DNA of 64,000 nt, from positions 1 through 64,000 of the IMG/VR virus record IMGVR_UViG_3300028384_000991. One strand, given 5' to 3'. Positions 53,280 to 61,270 of this stretch are shown piece after piece. The translations under genes and the position numbers were made by a program. Position 1 is the first letter of the stretch. Each line of letters starts with the position of its first letter. The notes under the pieces are model-generated. The model was not told the DNA's origin, did no database searches, and worked only from the letters and a program-made list of their open reading frames with translations. This DNA comes from a virus.

Positions 53280-54228
53280 TATCCAATGTTACGCAGTGAA
53301 ATCCACCGCCTAAAGTTCTTTGATGCCTCATTGGCAACATAGCACACTCAATGCCTTGTGCTTCGAGTGCTTTACGTAGTGGCTCTTGATGTTTTTCAAG
53401 TGCAACTAACTTAGTATTTACACTAAACAAGTTCATGTTAATCCATGTACTTGCATTGCACCAACCCGGATAGTGTCCTATATCAACTGGTTCTGGACAC
53501 CATAGTATATCCCAACTTCTAAACGGTTCTGGTAAATCGTCCTTGCTTTTTATTCTACTTGGATTAGCAAGTAGTAATCCTTCACGTAAAAATGCAACAG
53601 TGCTATCAATATGCATATAACTATAAACATCTTTTAGTAGATGAACTTTTGCTCTATCACCTAATGCATTTTGTAATAATGTTGCACCTAATTCATTACC
53701 ACTATTGCTTACAAGATATAAAACGTGTTCATTGGCACGGATAATATTAGCGGCGTCAAACGCAGGTTCAAAGTCTGTTAGTGCAAGAATGTCTTTGTTA
53801 CCGATACAATCTGTATTGTATAACTTACTTTCATAGTAGCATCTTACATTTCGAGGATCGTTTAAATGTTTCTCAAATGCTCGCCACTCGCCCTTTCTTG
53901 CTCTAATTGGCATAGGGGTTGCAAGTGTTAATTTATCGTGTACAAATACTGAGTCTCGAGGACAATAATTATAATAGTTACAATCAGTAGTATCAGGACG
54001 TACAACTTCAACTGATTCTCCTTTTAAAAAATCTACAAAGGTTTCTAAATCTTCGTTTGCTTCATCTATTACTTGTTGTGGGTAAGGTCCTTTTTGAATT
54101 TCGCTTTCGTCTGTTTTGTCTGCAAAATTTACACAGCGTAAACTTATATCTATGTCTGTAGGAATTTTTGCATTATCTGCAATACCAACAATTACTTTTT
54201 TAAGTTTACCCCATTCATTTTTAGACAT
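53260..54228 (-). CDS. Arginine amidinotransferase-like enzyme
   Basis: A 322-residue member of the arginine deiminase/amidinotransferase fold. The catalytic set is complete: CPRDS (89-93), FDAAN (D158), MHIDSTVAFL (H206, D208) and GGGFHC with nucleophile C312, matching the Asp-His-Cys arrangement of glycine amidinotransferase. These enzymes move the amidino group of arginine to an amine acceptor, as in guanidinoacetate, streptomycin and inosamine pathways. Arginine hydrolysis (deiminase) is the alternative. In a glycan cluster with aminotransferases, an amino-sugar acceptor would make sense, but that is inference. It overlaps both neighbours. Confidence 0.82.
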   Translation of the reverse strand: MSKNEWGKLKKVIVGIADNAKIPTDIDISLRCVNFADKTDESEIQKGPYPQQVIDEANEDLETFVDFLKGESVEVVRPDTTDCNYYNYCPRDSVFVHDKLTLATPMPIRARKGEWRAFEKHLNDPRNVRCYYESKLYNTDCIGNKDILALTDFEPAFDAANIIRANEHVLYLVSNSGNELGATLLQNALGDRAKVHLLKDVYSYMHIDSTVAFLREGLLLANPSRIKSKDDLPEPFRSWDILWCPEPVDIGHYPGWCNASTWINMNLFSVNTKLVALEKHQEPLRKALEAQGIECAMLPMRHQRTLGGGFHCVTLDIERDVL

Positions 54229-54901
54229 ATGAAACTCTTCCAGGCCAATGTTCTAAAATAAGATCTTCTAATGTTAAATTATCCATTCTTGCATTTTCGC
54301 CTTTGATTTGTTGCACAATCGTTTCCATTTGTTGACACCAATCTTTGGTAGTTTGTTTTAATTTGTATCCGAGGTAAGGATAAATTGTTTTTTCAACATA
54401 ACGCATATGTTCTAATACACTGGGATGACTATCAGTTACATATACATTTTTTGTTGTAGGAAATATGTTTTCAGCACCTGGCAAATTTTTATCAACTTTA
54501 TCTTTGTGTCCTTGAAATAAATCTACGCCAAATGATTTTAAGTATGCATTAGTTTGTAATATTGCAGTTTTATTTCTAATTATATCGTTTTCTTCACTCC
54601 AGTGGTTACTTAGATATTCATCGCTGTAATAATCACTGTTTAAAATATTACCTTCAGTTACCCATTTGCCTTCTTTAAATAAATCAACTCTTTGCCAACT
54701 GCTCCATAAAATACAAACAAGATCGTCTTTGTTAAAGTTATGTTTTTCGTTTGCTTCAATAGTACGACAAGCAATACCTTGATTGCCCATGCCTGCTTTT
54801 GCATAATTATGATTTTCGCAGTCTAAATCTTTTGCAATTATATCACTCCATGTCGGCCAAATATATTCTGTGTACGAACACCCAAATGTAAAAAGTCTCA
54901 T
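54221..54901 (-). CDS. SGNH-hydrolase-like protein, copy 1
   Basis: A 226-residue protein with FTFGCSYTEY (nucleophile Ser9 in a GCS block I), AKAGMGNQGI (Gly/Asn blocks II-III) and TDSHPSVLEHMRY (D157-x-H159, the block V pair). These blocks define SGNH/GDSL esterases and acyl-transfer-linked hydrolases. Such proteins often remove or transfer O-acetyl groups on glycans. The gene at 57649 has the same GCSYT and is a distant paralogue. It overlaps neighbours by 8 and 4 bases. Substrate unknown. Confidence 0.75.
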   Translation of the reverse strand: MRLFTFGCSYTEYIWPTWSDIIAKDLDCENHNYAKAGMGNQGIACRTIEANEKHNFNKDDLVCILWSSWQRVDLFKEGKWVTEGNILNSDYYSDEYLSNHWSEENDIIRNKTAILQTNAYLKSFGVDLFQGHKDKVDKNLPGAENIFPTTKNVYVTDSHPSVLEHMRYVEKTIYPYLGYKLKQTTKDWCQQMETIVQQIKGENARMDNLTLEDLILEHWPGRVSYV

Positions 54902-55488
54902 TTAAATACCTCCATAGCAGGTAAGTAAGGATAGTCTTCGCTGGTCCATAACTTGTCTGGATTTACAGTTTTTAATTTTTCGATTCCAAGTTGAGCAGTT
55001 TCAGGAGTCATGTAATAGTGATATCCTATTTGTTTTATATTTTGTTCTGCCCAAGGTTTATCATCTGCTCTGCCGTCATATGCCATTTGTTTTAGAATTT
55101 TGTAATCTTGTTCTGTAGGACAAAGTATTGCACCGCCTCTACCAAGACTTAGCATTTTTTTATGTTGAAAACTTAGACACATAAATTGTCCTGGTAAGTA
55201 ACTGTCTTTTGCAAAGTTAACAGCACCATCGATAATTCTTGTTCCGCCAAGAAAGTAATAGCCTACCCATTCTGCATTTACAAATGTCCAATCAAGATTT
55301 AGTTTCATTAATGTAAACGGAATACTAATATATGTGCGGGTAGGAATTTGGATTTTGACCTGTGGGTTGATATACCTTAGGCATAATTCAATAGCATGGG
55401 TGCAACTATCTGTTGCCACAGCATATGGTGCATCGTAGTAGTCTGCAATTTGTTTTTCGAACTCTTTTACTGTTTCAAACATAAACAT
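54898..55488 (-). CDS. Compact DegT/DnrJ-type PLP aminotransferase
   Basis: ATG 55488-55486 or the next ATG 55482-55480 (MFETVKEFEK) gives 196 or 194 residues; I prefer a start here because upstream codons overlap the divergent gene and look non-coding. Blocks match the DegT/DnrJ/EryC1 family: AVATDSCTHAIELCLR (cofactor-phosphate loop), IQIPTRTYISIPFTLMKLN, RIIDGAVNF (the Asp pairing with the pyridoxal ring) and LSFQHKKMLSLGRGGAI (Schiff-base lysine K108 or K109). GYHYYMTPETAQLGIEKL is the late conserved segment. Usual members have about 370 residues, so the C-terminal domain is largely absent. The family makes amino sugars. First gene of the minus cassette. Confidence 0.75.
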   Translation of the reverse strand: MFMFETVKEFEKQIADYYDAPYAVATDSCTHAIELCLRYINPQVKIQIPTRTYISIPFTLMKLNLDWTFVNAEWVGYYFLGGTRIIDGAVNFAKDSYLPGQFMCLSFQHKKMLSLGRGGAILCPTEQDYKILKQMAYDGRADDKPWAEQNIKQIGYHYYMTPETAQLGIEKLKTVNPDKLWTSEDYPYLPAMEVFK

Positions 55489-55507
55489 ATTTATATGCGT
55501 ACTTAAT
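55488..55507 (-). promoter_or_regulatory. TATAAATA late element of the minus cassette
   Basis: Exact TATAAATA on the minus strand (55495-55488) directly after ATTAAGTACGCA (55507-55496), a variant of the 13-mer found at 5589 and 20750 but with no gap. It abuts the first ATG of the DegT-like gene, so the transcript may be leaderless or the true start is further in. Confidence 0.5.
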
Positions 55508-55512
55508 AAGTA
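55500..55512. promoter_or_regulatory. TACTTA-A-TAAGTA palindrome between divergent genes
   Basis: A 6-base inverted repeat around one central base in the short space between the divergent starts at 55488 and 55518/55530. Operator-like in form, but it also contains the late-promoter upstream motif; no regulator is known. Confidence 0.3.
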
Positions 55513-55529
55513 TATGTGTGAGTGAGACA

Positions 55530-56468
55530 ATGAATCTATTATTATGGCATAGGTCTTGGAGCCTAAATAAACTGTTAGAAGCAATCCAAAATAATTCTGA
55601 AACTAATATCAGAGTTTTAGGTGCAGAAGAATATGCAATAATGGGTTGGGACGATCCCGAAAATGAAAAAATTCTTAAACAAATTAAACAAGAAATATCT
55701 AATAGTACTAATACTATTGAGTTTGTTTGTGGCGGATTTCCTACAAGCAACTCTTTTCATCCAGGGCCTAATGTAACATATTGGACAACATTTTGGCCTA
55801 CCAAAACATACTACGAACTAAACAAATTTGGCCATGTTGCTAATAATAACAAATTTACAAAGGCGTATGTAAATCTTAATAACAAACCTTGGTACTTTCG
55901 TTGTGAAATGCTTGATGCATTATCTCAAAGAAACTTAATTTCTAAGGGAGCAATAAGTTGGAACGAAACAAATAACGATTATGATTTCAAACACTGGAAA
56001 CAACAAAGATTAGTAATTGATCCTGAGTATGCAAAAACAACAGAACAGTATGGATCTTTTCCGCCTCCGTTCCTTGAAAGTTTTATGAGTCTTGTAAGTG
56101 AATCTACAATGGATACTATTTTCCCAACAGAAAAAACGTATACACCAATATACTTTAAAAAACCTTTTTTAGTTTGGAGTGTACCTAACTTTCACAAAGC
56201 ATTACAAGATTTAGGTTTTGAACTGTATGATGAAATATTTGATTACAGTTTTGATTCAATTAGCAATAATAAGAAAAGACTAAATGAACTTTTAGATCAA
56301 GTTGAAACAATAGTTGACAAGGATTATCAAAAGTTGTATAATTTGGTTGCAGAAAAAGCAGAAAGAAACTATAATATACTAAAGAATATTAGGTTCGACA
56401 TCAGCAAAGTTCCGAGCAGTATTTTACAGCACGGTGGTTATGAACAATTAATTAAGGAAATGAAATGA
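55530..56468 (+). CDS. Glycosyltransferase-like protein with TEKT motif, copy 2
   Basis: About 312 residues from ATG 55530 (GAG just upstream); a GTG at 55518 would add four residues. It begins MNLLLWHRSWSLNKLL and has a central YFRCEMLDALSQRNLISKGA. The C-terminal PTEKTYTPIYFKKPFLVWSV then GFELYDEIFDYSFDS is shared with the gene at 51751. Function is inferred to be sugar transfer. It overlaps the dehydrogenase gene by 4 bases (ATGA) and starts the second plus-strand run. Confidence 0.5.
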   Translation: MNLLLWHRSWSLNKLLEAIQNNSETNIRVLGAEEYAIMGWDDPENEKILKQIKQEISNSTNTIEFVCGGFPTSNSFHPGPNVTYWTTFWPTKTYYELNKFGHVANNNKFTKAYVNLNNKPWYFRCEMLDALSQRNLISKGAISWNETNNDYDFKHWKQQRLVIDPEYAKTTEQYGSFPPPFLESFMSLVSESTMDTIFPTEKTYTPIYFKKPFLVWSVPNFHKALQDLGFELYDEIFDYSFDSISNNKKRLNELLDQVETIVDKDYQKLYNLVAEKAERNYNILKNIRFDISKVPSSILQHGGYEQLIKEMK

Positions 56469-57652
56469 GTACAATTGGTTTTATTGGCGTAGGTAAGTTA
56501 GGCGAGCCTTGTGCAGAAGAAATAGTTAAGAAGGGACATATAGTAAAAGGTTATGATATTTCTTCTTTTAGCAGTCAACATATTCAAACAACAGAGTCTA
56601 TTAAAGAATGTGTAGAAGATACAGATATTGTATTTGTTGCAGTGCCAACACCACATCATCCAGACTATGACGGTAAACGTCCGACCAGCCATTTAGAACC
56701 CAAAGACTTTGATTACAGTATTGTTATAGATGTTTTGAAAGAAGCAAACAAACATATGAACAAAGATCAACTTTTGGTGTTAATCTCAACAGTCTTACCA
56801 GGAACAACACGTAGAGAATTTGTTCCGCTTGTAACTAACACACGTTTTGTTTATAATCCTTATCTAATTGCAATGGGAACTGTAGGCTGGGACATGGTAA
56901 ATCCTGAAATGGTAATGATCGGAACCGACGATGGCAGTGAAACAGGTGATGCAAAACAGTTACGTGAATTTTATGATAGTGTAATGGAAAATAATCCTCG
57001 TTATGTAATTGGCACATATGATGAGTGTGAATGTATTAAGGTATTTTATAATACATTTATTAGTACAAAACTAAGTCTTGTAAACATGATGCAAGACGTT
57101 GCACAGCGTCAAGGTAATATCAATGTTGATGTTGTAACAAAAGCATTAGCAGAAAGCACACAACGTATTATGAGTCCTGCTTATATGACAGCAGGTATGG
57201 GCGATGGCGGCAGTTGTCACCCAAGAGATAATATTGCACTACGTTACATGGCAAAAGAACTAAATCTTGAATATGATATTTTTGATAGCATTATGACGGC
57301 CAGAGAAATACAAGCAAAAAATCTTGCAAAATTTGTTGTTGATACAAAAAACAAATATGGTGGTAGTATTTTCTTAAACGGTATTACATATAAACCTGGT
57401 GTAGAATATGTAGACGGGAGTTATGCGTTACTTGTAGATCATTACATAAAAGAACTTGGTGAAAAATGTATATACATTGATCCACTTGCTTGTGAAATGC
57501 CAAGCAGTGAAACAAGTCTTGGAGGCATTGTTTTACTTGCACATCCAACGCCTTATTTAAATTACTCAACAGATACAGTTTTTATTGATCCGTGGAGAAG
57601 TATGAAGCCTGATCCTAAATATTTAATTTTATCATACGGAAACACACGATGA
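56465..57652 (+). CDS. ugd: UDP-glucose/GDP-mannose dehydrogenase-like enzyme
   Basis: A 395-residue NAD-dependent enzyme that oxidises a nucleotide-sugar C6 hydroxyl to the acid. Motifs: GVGKLG (8-13) for NAD; FVAVPTPHHP; ISTVLPGTTRR; MGDGGSCHPRDN with catalytic C251; and a C-terminal NGITYKPGVEYVDGS, the sugar-binding domain (usual form FKPxTDD). These fit the UDP-glucose/GDP-mannose dehydrogenase family, with some divergence. It would supply uronic acids for a surface polysaccharide. Flanked by ATGA overlaps on both sides. Confidence 0.82.
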   Translation: MSTIGFIGVGKLGEPCAEEIVKKGHIVKGYDISSFSSQHIQTTESIKECVEDTDIVFVAVPTPHHPDYDGKRPTSHLEPKDFDYSIVIDVLKEANKHMNKDQLLVLISTVLPGTTRREFVPLVTNTRFVYNPYLIAMGTVGWDMVNPEMVMIGTDDGSETGDAKQLREFYDSVMENNPRYVIGTYDECECIKVFYNTFISTKLSLVNMMQDVAQRQGNINVDVVTKALAESTQRIMSPAYMTAGMGDGGSCHPRDNIALRYMAKELNLEYDIFDSIMTAREIQAKNLAKFVVDTKNKYGGSIFLNGITYKPGVEYVDGSYALLVDHYIKELGEKCIYIDPLACEMPSSETSLGGIVLLAHPTPYLNYSTDTVFIDPWRSMKPDPKYLILSYGNTR

Positions 57653-58446
57653 GATATACTAAGTCAGAACCGTTGCTATACTTTCCTGGCAAAGCAGGAA
57701 AAACTCTACAGTGGTATAACGGTGACGATTTAGAAAACTATAATGCAAGTAATAAACCAGATTGGAATTATTTTGGTAGTAAAGATAAACTGTTTTATGA
57801 ATTTAACAGTTTAGGATATAGAACAAGAGAATTAGATACACTTGATGATTACATTCTTGTGTTTGGGTGTAGTTATACAGAAGGCACAGGATTGTTTGAA
57901 AACGAAATATGGTGTAATGTATTAGGCAACGAATTAGGAATAGATATTTTAAATTTAGCAAAAGCAGGAACAGGTCCTGACGTTGTAAATCTTAACACCC
58001 AATTATTTGTAAAAAATAAATTTGTAAAACCTCGTGCAGTTATTAATCAATGGCCGCAATCTACAAGAAAAAGTTTTGCTTATATAGAACGTGAAGGATT
58101 ATTTAAAAAACAATTAAGATTAGAAGATCGTAATGTTAATAACTGGGTAGCAGGAGAAAATGCTGACAGTGATTGGTATTTTAATAGATGGTTAATGGAA
58201 GATGGACAATTAGAATATGAAAACAGTTTGCATATTAACAGTGTAACAAACCTTTGGAATGCTTTAGGAGTTCCTGTTTTCAATTGGACCTTTGGCGGCG
58301 ACTTTATGACAAAGTATAATAAAGAAATGGTATCTGTTCTAAAACTTGAAAATACAGATAGAGCAAGAGACAATGCACATGATGGTCCGTTGATACACAA
58401 AGAAGTAGTAGAAAAAATTAGAGATAAAGTTGAATGTATGATATAG
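57649..58446 (+). CDS. SGNH-hydrolase-like protein, copy 2
   Basis: A 265-residue protein with LVFGCSYTEGTG (Ser75), LAKAGTGPDVV (Gly/Asn block) and a late NAHDGPLIHKEVVEKI that can provide the Asp-His pair. The first 70 residues (FPGKAGKTLQWYNGDDLENY) are extra compared with the copy at 54221 and may bind substrate. Likely an esterase or acyl-transferase of the glycan pathway. It overlaps the next gene by 13 bases. Confidence 0.7.
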   Translation: MRYTKSEPLLYFPGKAGKTLQWYNGDDLENYNASNKPDWNYFGSKDKLFYEFNSLGYRTRELDTLDDYILVFGCSYTEGTGLFENEIWCNVLGNELGIDILNLAKAGTGPDVVNLNTQLFVKNKFVKPRAVINQWPQSTRKSFAYIEREGLFKKQLRLEDRNVNNWVAGENADSDWYFNRWLMEDGQLEYENSLHINSVTNLWNALGVPVFNWTFGGDFMTKYNKEMVSVLKLENTDRARDNAHDGPLIHKEVVEKIRDKVECMI

Positions 58447-59120
58447 TGTTTATAAGTTACGGTGAACCTAACGCTGATAATAATTGGGAAAGACTAAAGA
58501 GTCAATTTCCAATGGCTAAGCGTGTGAAAGATGTAGAAGGAATACATCAAGCACATATCACCGCGGCAAAAAAATGCTTTACAAAAATGTTTTGGGTAGT
58601 TGACGGAGATGCTGAACTACTTGATTTCAACTTTGACTATGAGGTTTCCGAGTGGGATTTAGAAACAGTTCATGTATGGAGAAGTATAAATCCTGTCAAT
58701 AACTTGGAATATGGATACGGTGGTGTTAAACTTCTCCCTCGCACACTCACGTTAAACATGGACACCACCGTACCCGACATGACTACAAGTATCAGTGATA
58801 AATTTAAGGCAGTAGATCAAATAAGCAATCTAACAGTTTTTAATACAGATCCTTGGAATGCATGGAAGAGTGGATTTAGAGAATGTTGTAAACTTGCAAG
58901 TAAAACAATTAAAGGACAAGTTGACGAAGAAACTGAAAAGCGTTTAGATATTTGGTGTACTGTAGGTGAAGATGCCGAGTTTGGCAAATATGCTATTCAT
59001 GGTGCACAAGTAGGTAGACACTTTGGCGAAGCACACAAAGACGATAAAGATATGCTTTACAAAATAAATGATTTTAAATGGTTGAAGGAGCAGTTTGATG
59101 ACTACGAAGATTCCATTTAA
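58434..59120 (+). CDS. Glycosyltransferase family 2-like protein, copy 2
   Basis: A 228-residue protein paralogous to that at 49507: IVFISYGEPNADNNWERLKS then MFWVVDGDAELLDFNFDY (DGD near 57), and DPWNAWKSGFRECCKL, matching copy 1 TPQQAWRAGFREGVKM. It is shorter at the C-terminus. Both copies sit directly before a radical SAM gene, so a transferase and a radical SAM enzyme may form a unit that was duplicated. It overlaps the SGNH gene by 13 bases and the next gene by 23. Confidence 0.68.
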   Translation: MYDIVFISYGEPNADNNWERLKSQFPMAKRVKDVEGIHQAHITAAKKCFTKMFWVVDGDAELLDFNFDYEVSEWDLETVHVWRSINPVNNLEYGYGGVKLLPRTLTLNMDTTVPDMTTSISDKFKAVDQISNLTVFNTDPWNAWKSGFRECCKLASKTIKGQVDEETEKRLDIWCTVGEDAEFGKYAIHGAQVGRHFGEAHKDDKDMLYKINDFKWLKEQFDDYEDSI

Positions 59121-60057
59121 TAATATTGTAAAGTTAGGTCAAAAGACAATGCTGGACAATAATTTGTTTTCAGTTAGTTGGATTATTGGGCGTTTTTGTA
59201 ATTACAAGTGTTCGTACTGTTGGCCATATGCTAACACAGATAAACCTGATTACTATGATTTACAAACATATAAAAATACTGTTGATGAAATAAAACGCCA
59301 AGCAATAGCCAATGGATTTGATAAATTTCATTTTAGTTTTAGTGGCGGAGAACCTACAGCCTATAAAGATTTATTAAAATTAATAGAACACTACGAAGAT
59401 TACAAGAGTGAATATCTAAGTATACACATGACAAGTAATTGTAGTCCGTCAAAGTCTTGGTGGAAGCGTTGGTTAGATATTACTCATGTAATGGATAGAA
59501 GAAGTATTACTGCAAGTTTTCATGCAGAGTTTGCCAATGAAAAAGCGTTTGGCGACAAATTATTATATTTACAGGACAACGATGTTTTCATTACTATTAA
59601 TCAAGTAATGGTTCCAAGTCTATGGGAGGAGTATTATGAAAGAAGTCAAAGATTCATTAAAAGAGGTTTGCACGTTACTCTTAAGCCGCAATCAGATCCT
59701 ACTGCGTCATTTGTGGTCGATGGTTACACGGAAGAACAAAAACAAATCTTGCAAAATGACAGCGAACAAGAATACAAACAAGTTCGCCTCCAAGATGATA
59801 AAGGAATAGAATACGAAATAGATCAAGCAGAAAGATTAAATGCGTATGGATTTAATAAGTTTAAAGGTTGGCAATGTAACAGTGGATATCAAAGTTGCAT
59901 TATTAGAGGCAATGAAGTAAAACGTAGTTACAGTTGTCATGACGAACCATTAGGAACACTTACTGATGGTTTTCAACTTTTTGATAAACCGATGCCTTGT
60001 ATCACACCAAGTTGTGTAAGCAGTGCAGATAGCAAAATACCGAAAGAAAAAATATGA
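59098..60057 (+). CDS. Radical SAM enzyme with C-terminal Cys-rich region, copy 2
   Basis: A 319-residue protein from ATG 59098 (AAGGAG 8 bases before); TTG 59095 would add one residue. Radical SAM motif FCNYKCSYC (C34, C38, C41), then FSFSGGEP (GGEP 83-86). The end carries a Cys set in GWQCNSGYQSCIIRGNEVK, RSYSCHDEP and MPCITPSC that could bind an auxiliary cluster, similar to SPASM/twitch domains. Unlike copies 1 and 4, the extra cysteines follow the core. Substrate unknown. It overlaps the next gene by 4 bases. Confidence 0.8.
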   Translation: MTTKIPFNNIVKLGQKTMLDNNLFSVSWIIGRFCNYKCSYCWPYANTDKPDYYDLQTYKNTVDEIKRQAIANGFDKFHFSFSGGEPTAYKDLLKLIEHYEDYKSEYLSIHMTSNCSPSKSWWKRWLDITHVMDRRSITASFHAEFANEKAFGDKLLYLQDNDVFITINQVMVPSLWEEYYERSQRFIKRGLHVTLKPQSDPTASFVVDGYTEEQKQILQNDSEQEYKQVRLQDDKGIEYEIDQAERLNAYGFNKFKGWQCNSGYQSCIIRGNEVKRSYSCHDEPLGTLTDGFQLFDKPMPCITPSCVSSADSKIPKEKI

Positions 60058-60653
60058 AAATAGAATTAGAAGATATTATGTTTTGGATGGACGCTATTCG
60101 TAACAGCGAGGATCGGGATCGTACACTTGAAAGTTTTTGGAAAGGTCAATTACGTAGTAAAGAAGCCTTGGTAAGAATGTTAGAATTCAAGTGTGATTAT
60201 AGAAAACAATATTCAATAACAATACACGGAGGTTGGAATGGAGTACTTGCCAGTTTACTTTTTAATAGTCGCATTGATATACGCAATATCAGATCAGTAG
60301 ACATAGATCCTGACTGCGAAGAAACAGCAAAGACTATGAATAAAAACCAAGAGATGGAAGGCAGATTTACTGCACACACAGGCGATATGTGTACAGATAA
60401 GTACAATGCAGACATTGTAATTAATACAAGTTGCGAACACGTAGATAAAGTCAAATTGCAACAATGGTTTGATAACATACCTCAAGGTACTATGTATGTT
60501 ATGCAAAGCAATAATTATTCGGAACTTGAAGAACATATTAACTGTGTTAACAGTGCAGGCGAACTGGCCGAGTCTGTTGGTGCTAAAGACTATGATGTAG
60601 AGGAAATCGTATTACCTAAGTATACAAGGTATATGATTAGTGGAATAAAATGA
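60054..60653 (+). CDS. Class I SAM methyltransferase-like protein
   Basis: A 199-residue protein. TIHGGWNGVLASLLF (56-70) stands in for the glycine-rich motif I, SVDIDPDCEETAKTMN (81-96) is the acidic motif II, GDMCTDKYNADIVINTSCEH (110-129) supplies the post-motif loop and motif IV. This is the Rossmann methyltransferase layout, though motif I is unusual. It may methylate a sugar or peptide in this pathway. Flanked by ATGA overlaps. Confidence 0.68.
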   Translation: MKIELEDIMFWMDAIRNSEDRDRTLESFWKGQLRSKEALVRMLEFKCDYRKQYSITIHGGWNGVLASLLFNSRIDIRNIRSVDIDPDCEETAKTMNKNQEMEGRFTAHTGDMCTDKYNADIVINTSCEHVDKVKLQQWFDNIPQGTMYVMQSNNYSELEEHINCVNSAGELAESVGAKDYDVEEIVLPKYTRYMISGIK

Positions 60654-61270
60654 ATTACGAAACACTTACACAATACGGAAGTTTTATAGAATTAGATGTA
60701 GTTACTGATGCAGAGCAATTAGTTGCTTGGGCAAATGATTTCGAATGGGTCAAATACAATCCACGTAAAGATGTAAACAGATGGGGACTTAGTATTACAA
60801 GTCTTGACGGAGGCTTGTCAGGTGTTCCTGACTTAGATAGTTTGTACGAATACAACAAAGAAAATAACACAAATTACAAAGAAGAAGATTTTAAAGTTCC
60901 AACTCCTGTACTAAACAAACAAATACATGATATACTTAAACCTTGGAATGGATATTATTATAGAACACACTTTTTAAAATTTGGTCCAGGCGGATTTTTC
61001 CCTCCGCATAGAGATTGGAATTACATGACTGGTGTTCCTAAAGACTTTAGATTAATTATGCCATTGCGTAATGTTAATCCTCCATCATTTAATTTTGTCT
61101 ATGAAGATAAAACACTGCATTGGGAAACAGGAAGAATGTATTTCTTAGATACTCAGCGTATGCATTATTTGTTTAACAGTAGTTTCACAGATAGTTATTG
61201 GATGGTAGTTAATGTAGCACTAAACACAGAAACTATTATGCGAACATTAGAAAGGTTAAATCAGAAGTAA
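60650..61270 (+). CDS. Aspartyl/asparaginyl beta-hydroxylase-like oxygenase
   Basis: A 206-residue protein. FLKFGPGGFFPPHRDWNYMT (H120-x-D122) and MYFLDTQRMHYLFNSS (H172) provide the Fe(II) ligands in the order expected for the Asp/Asn beta-hydroxylase branch of 2-oxoglutarate oxygenases, with RLIMPLRNVNPPSFNF between. Target unknown; family members hydroxylate protein side chains. It shares TAATG with the following radical SAM gene. Third such fold in the window. Confidence 0.75.
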   Translation: MNYETLTQYGSFIELDVVTDAEQLVAWANDFEWVKYNPRKDVNRWGLSITSLDGGLSGVPDLDSLYEYNKENNTNYKEEDFKVPTPVLNKQIHDILKPWNGYYYRTHFLKFGPGGFFPPHRDWNYMTGVPKDFRLIMPLRNVNPPSFNFVYEDKTLHWETGRMYFLDTQRMHYLFNSSFTDSYWMVVNVALNTETIMRTLERLNQK

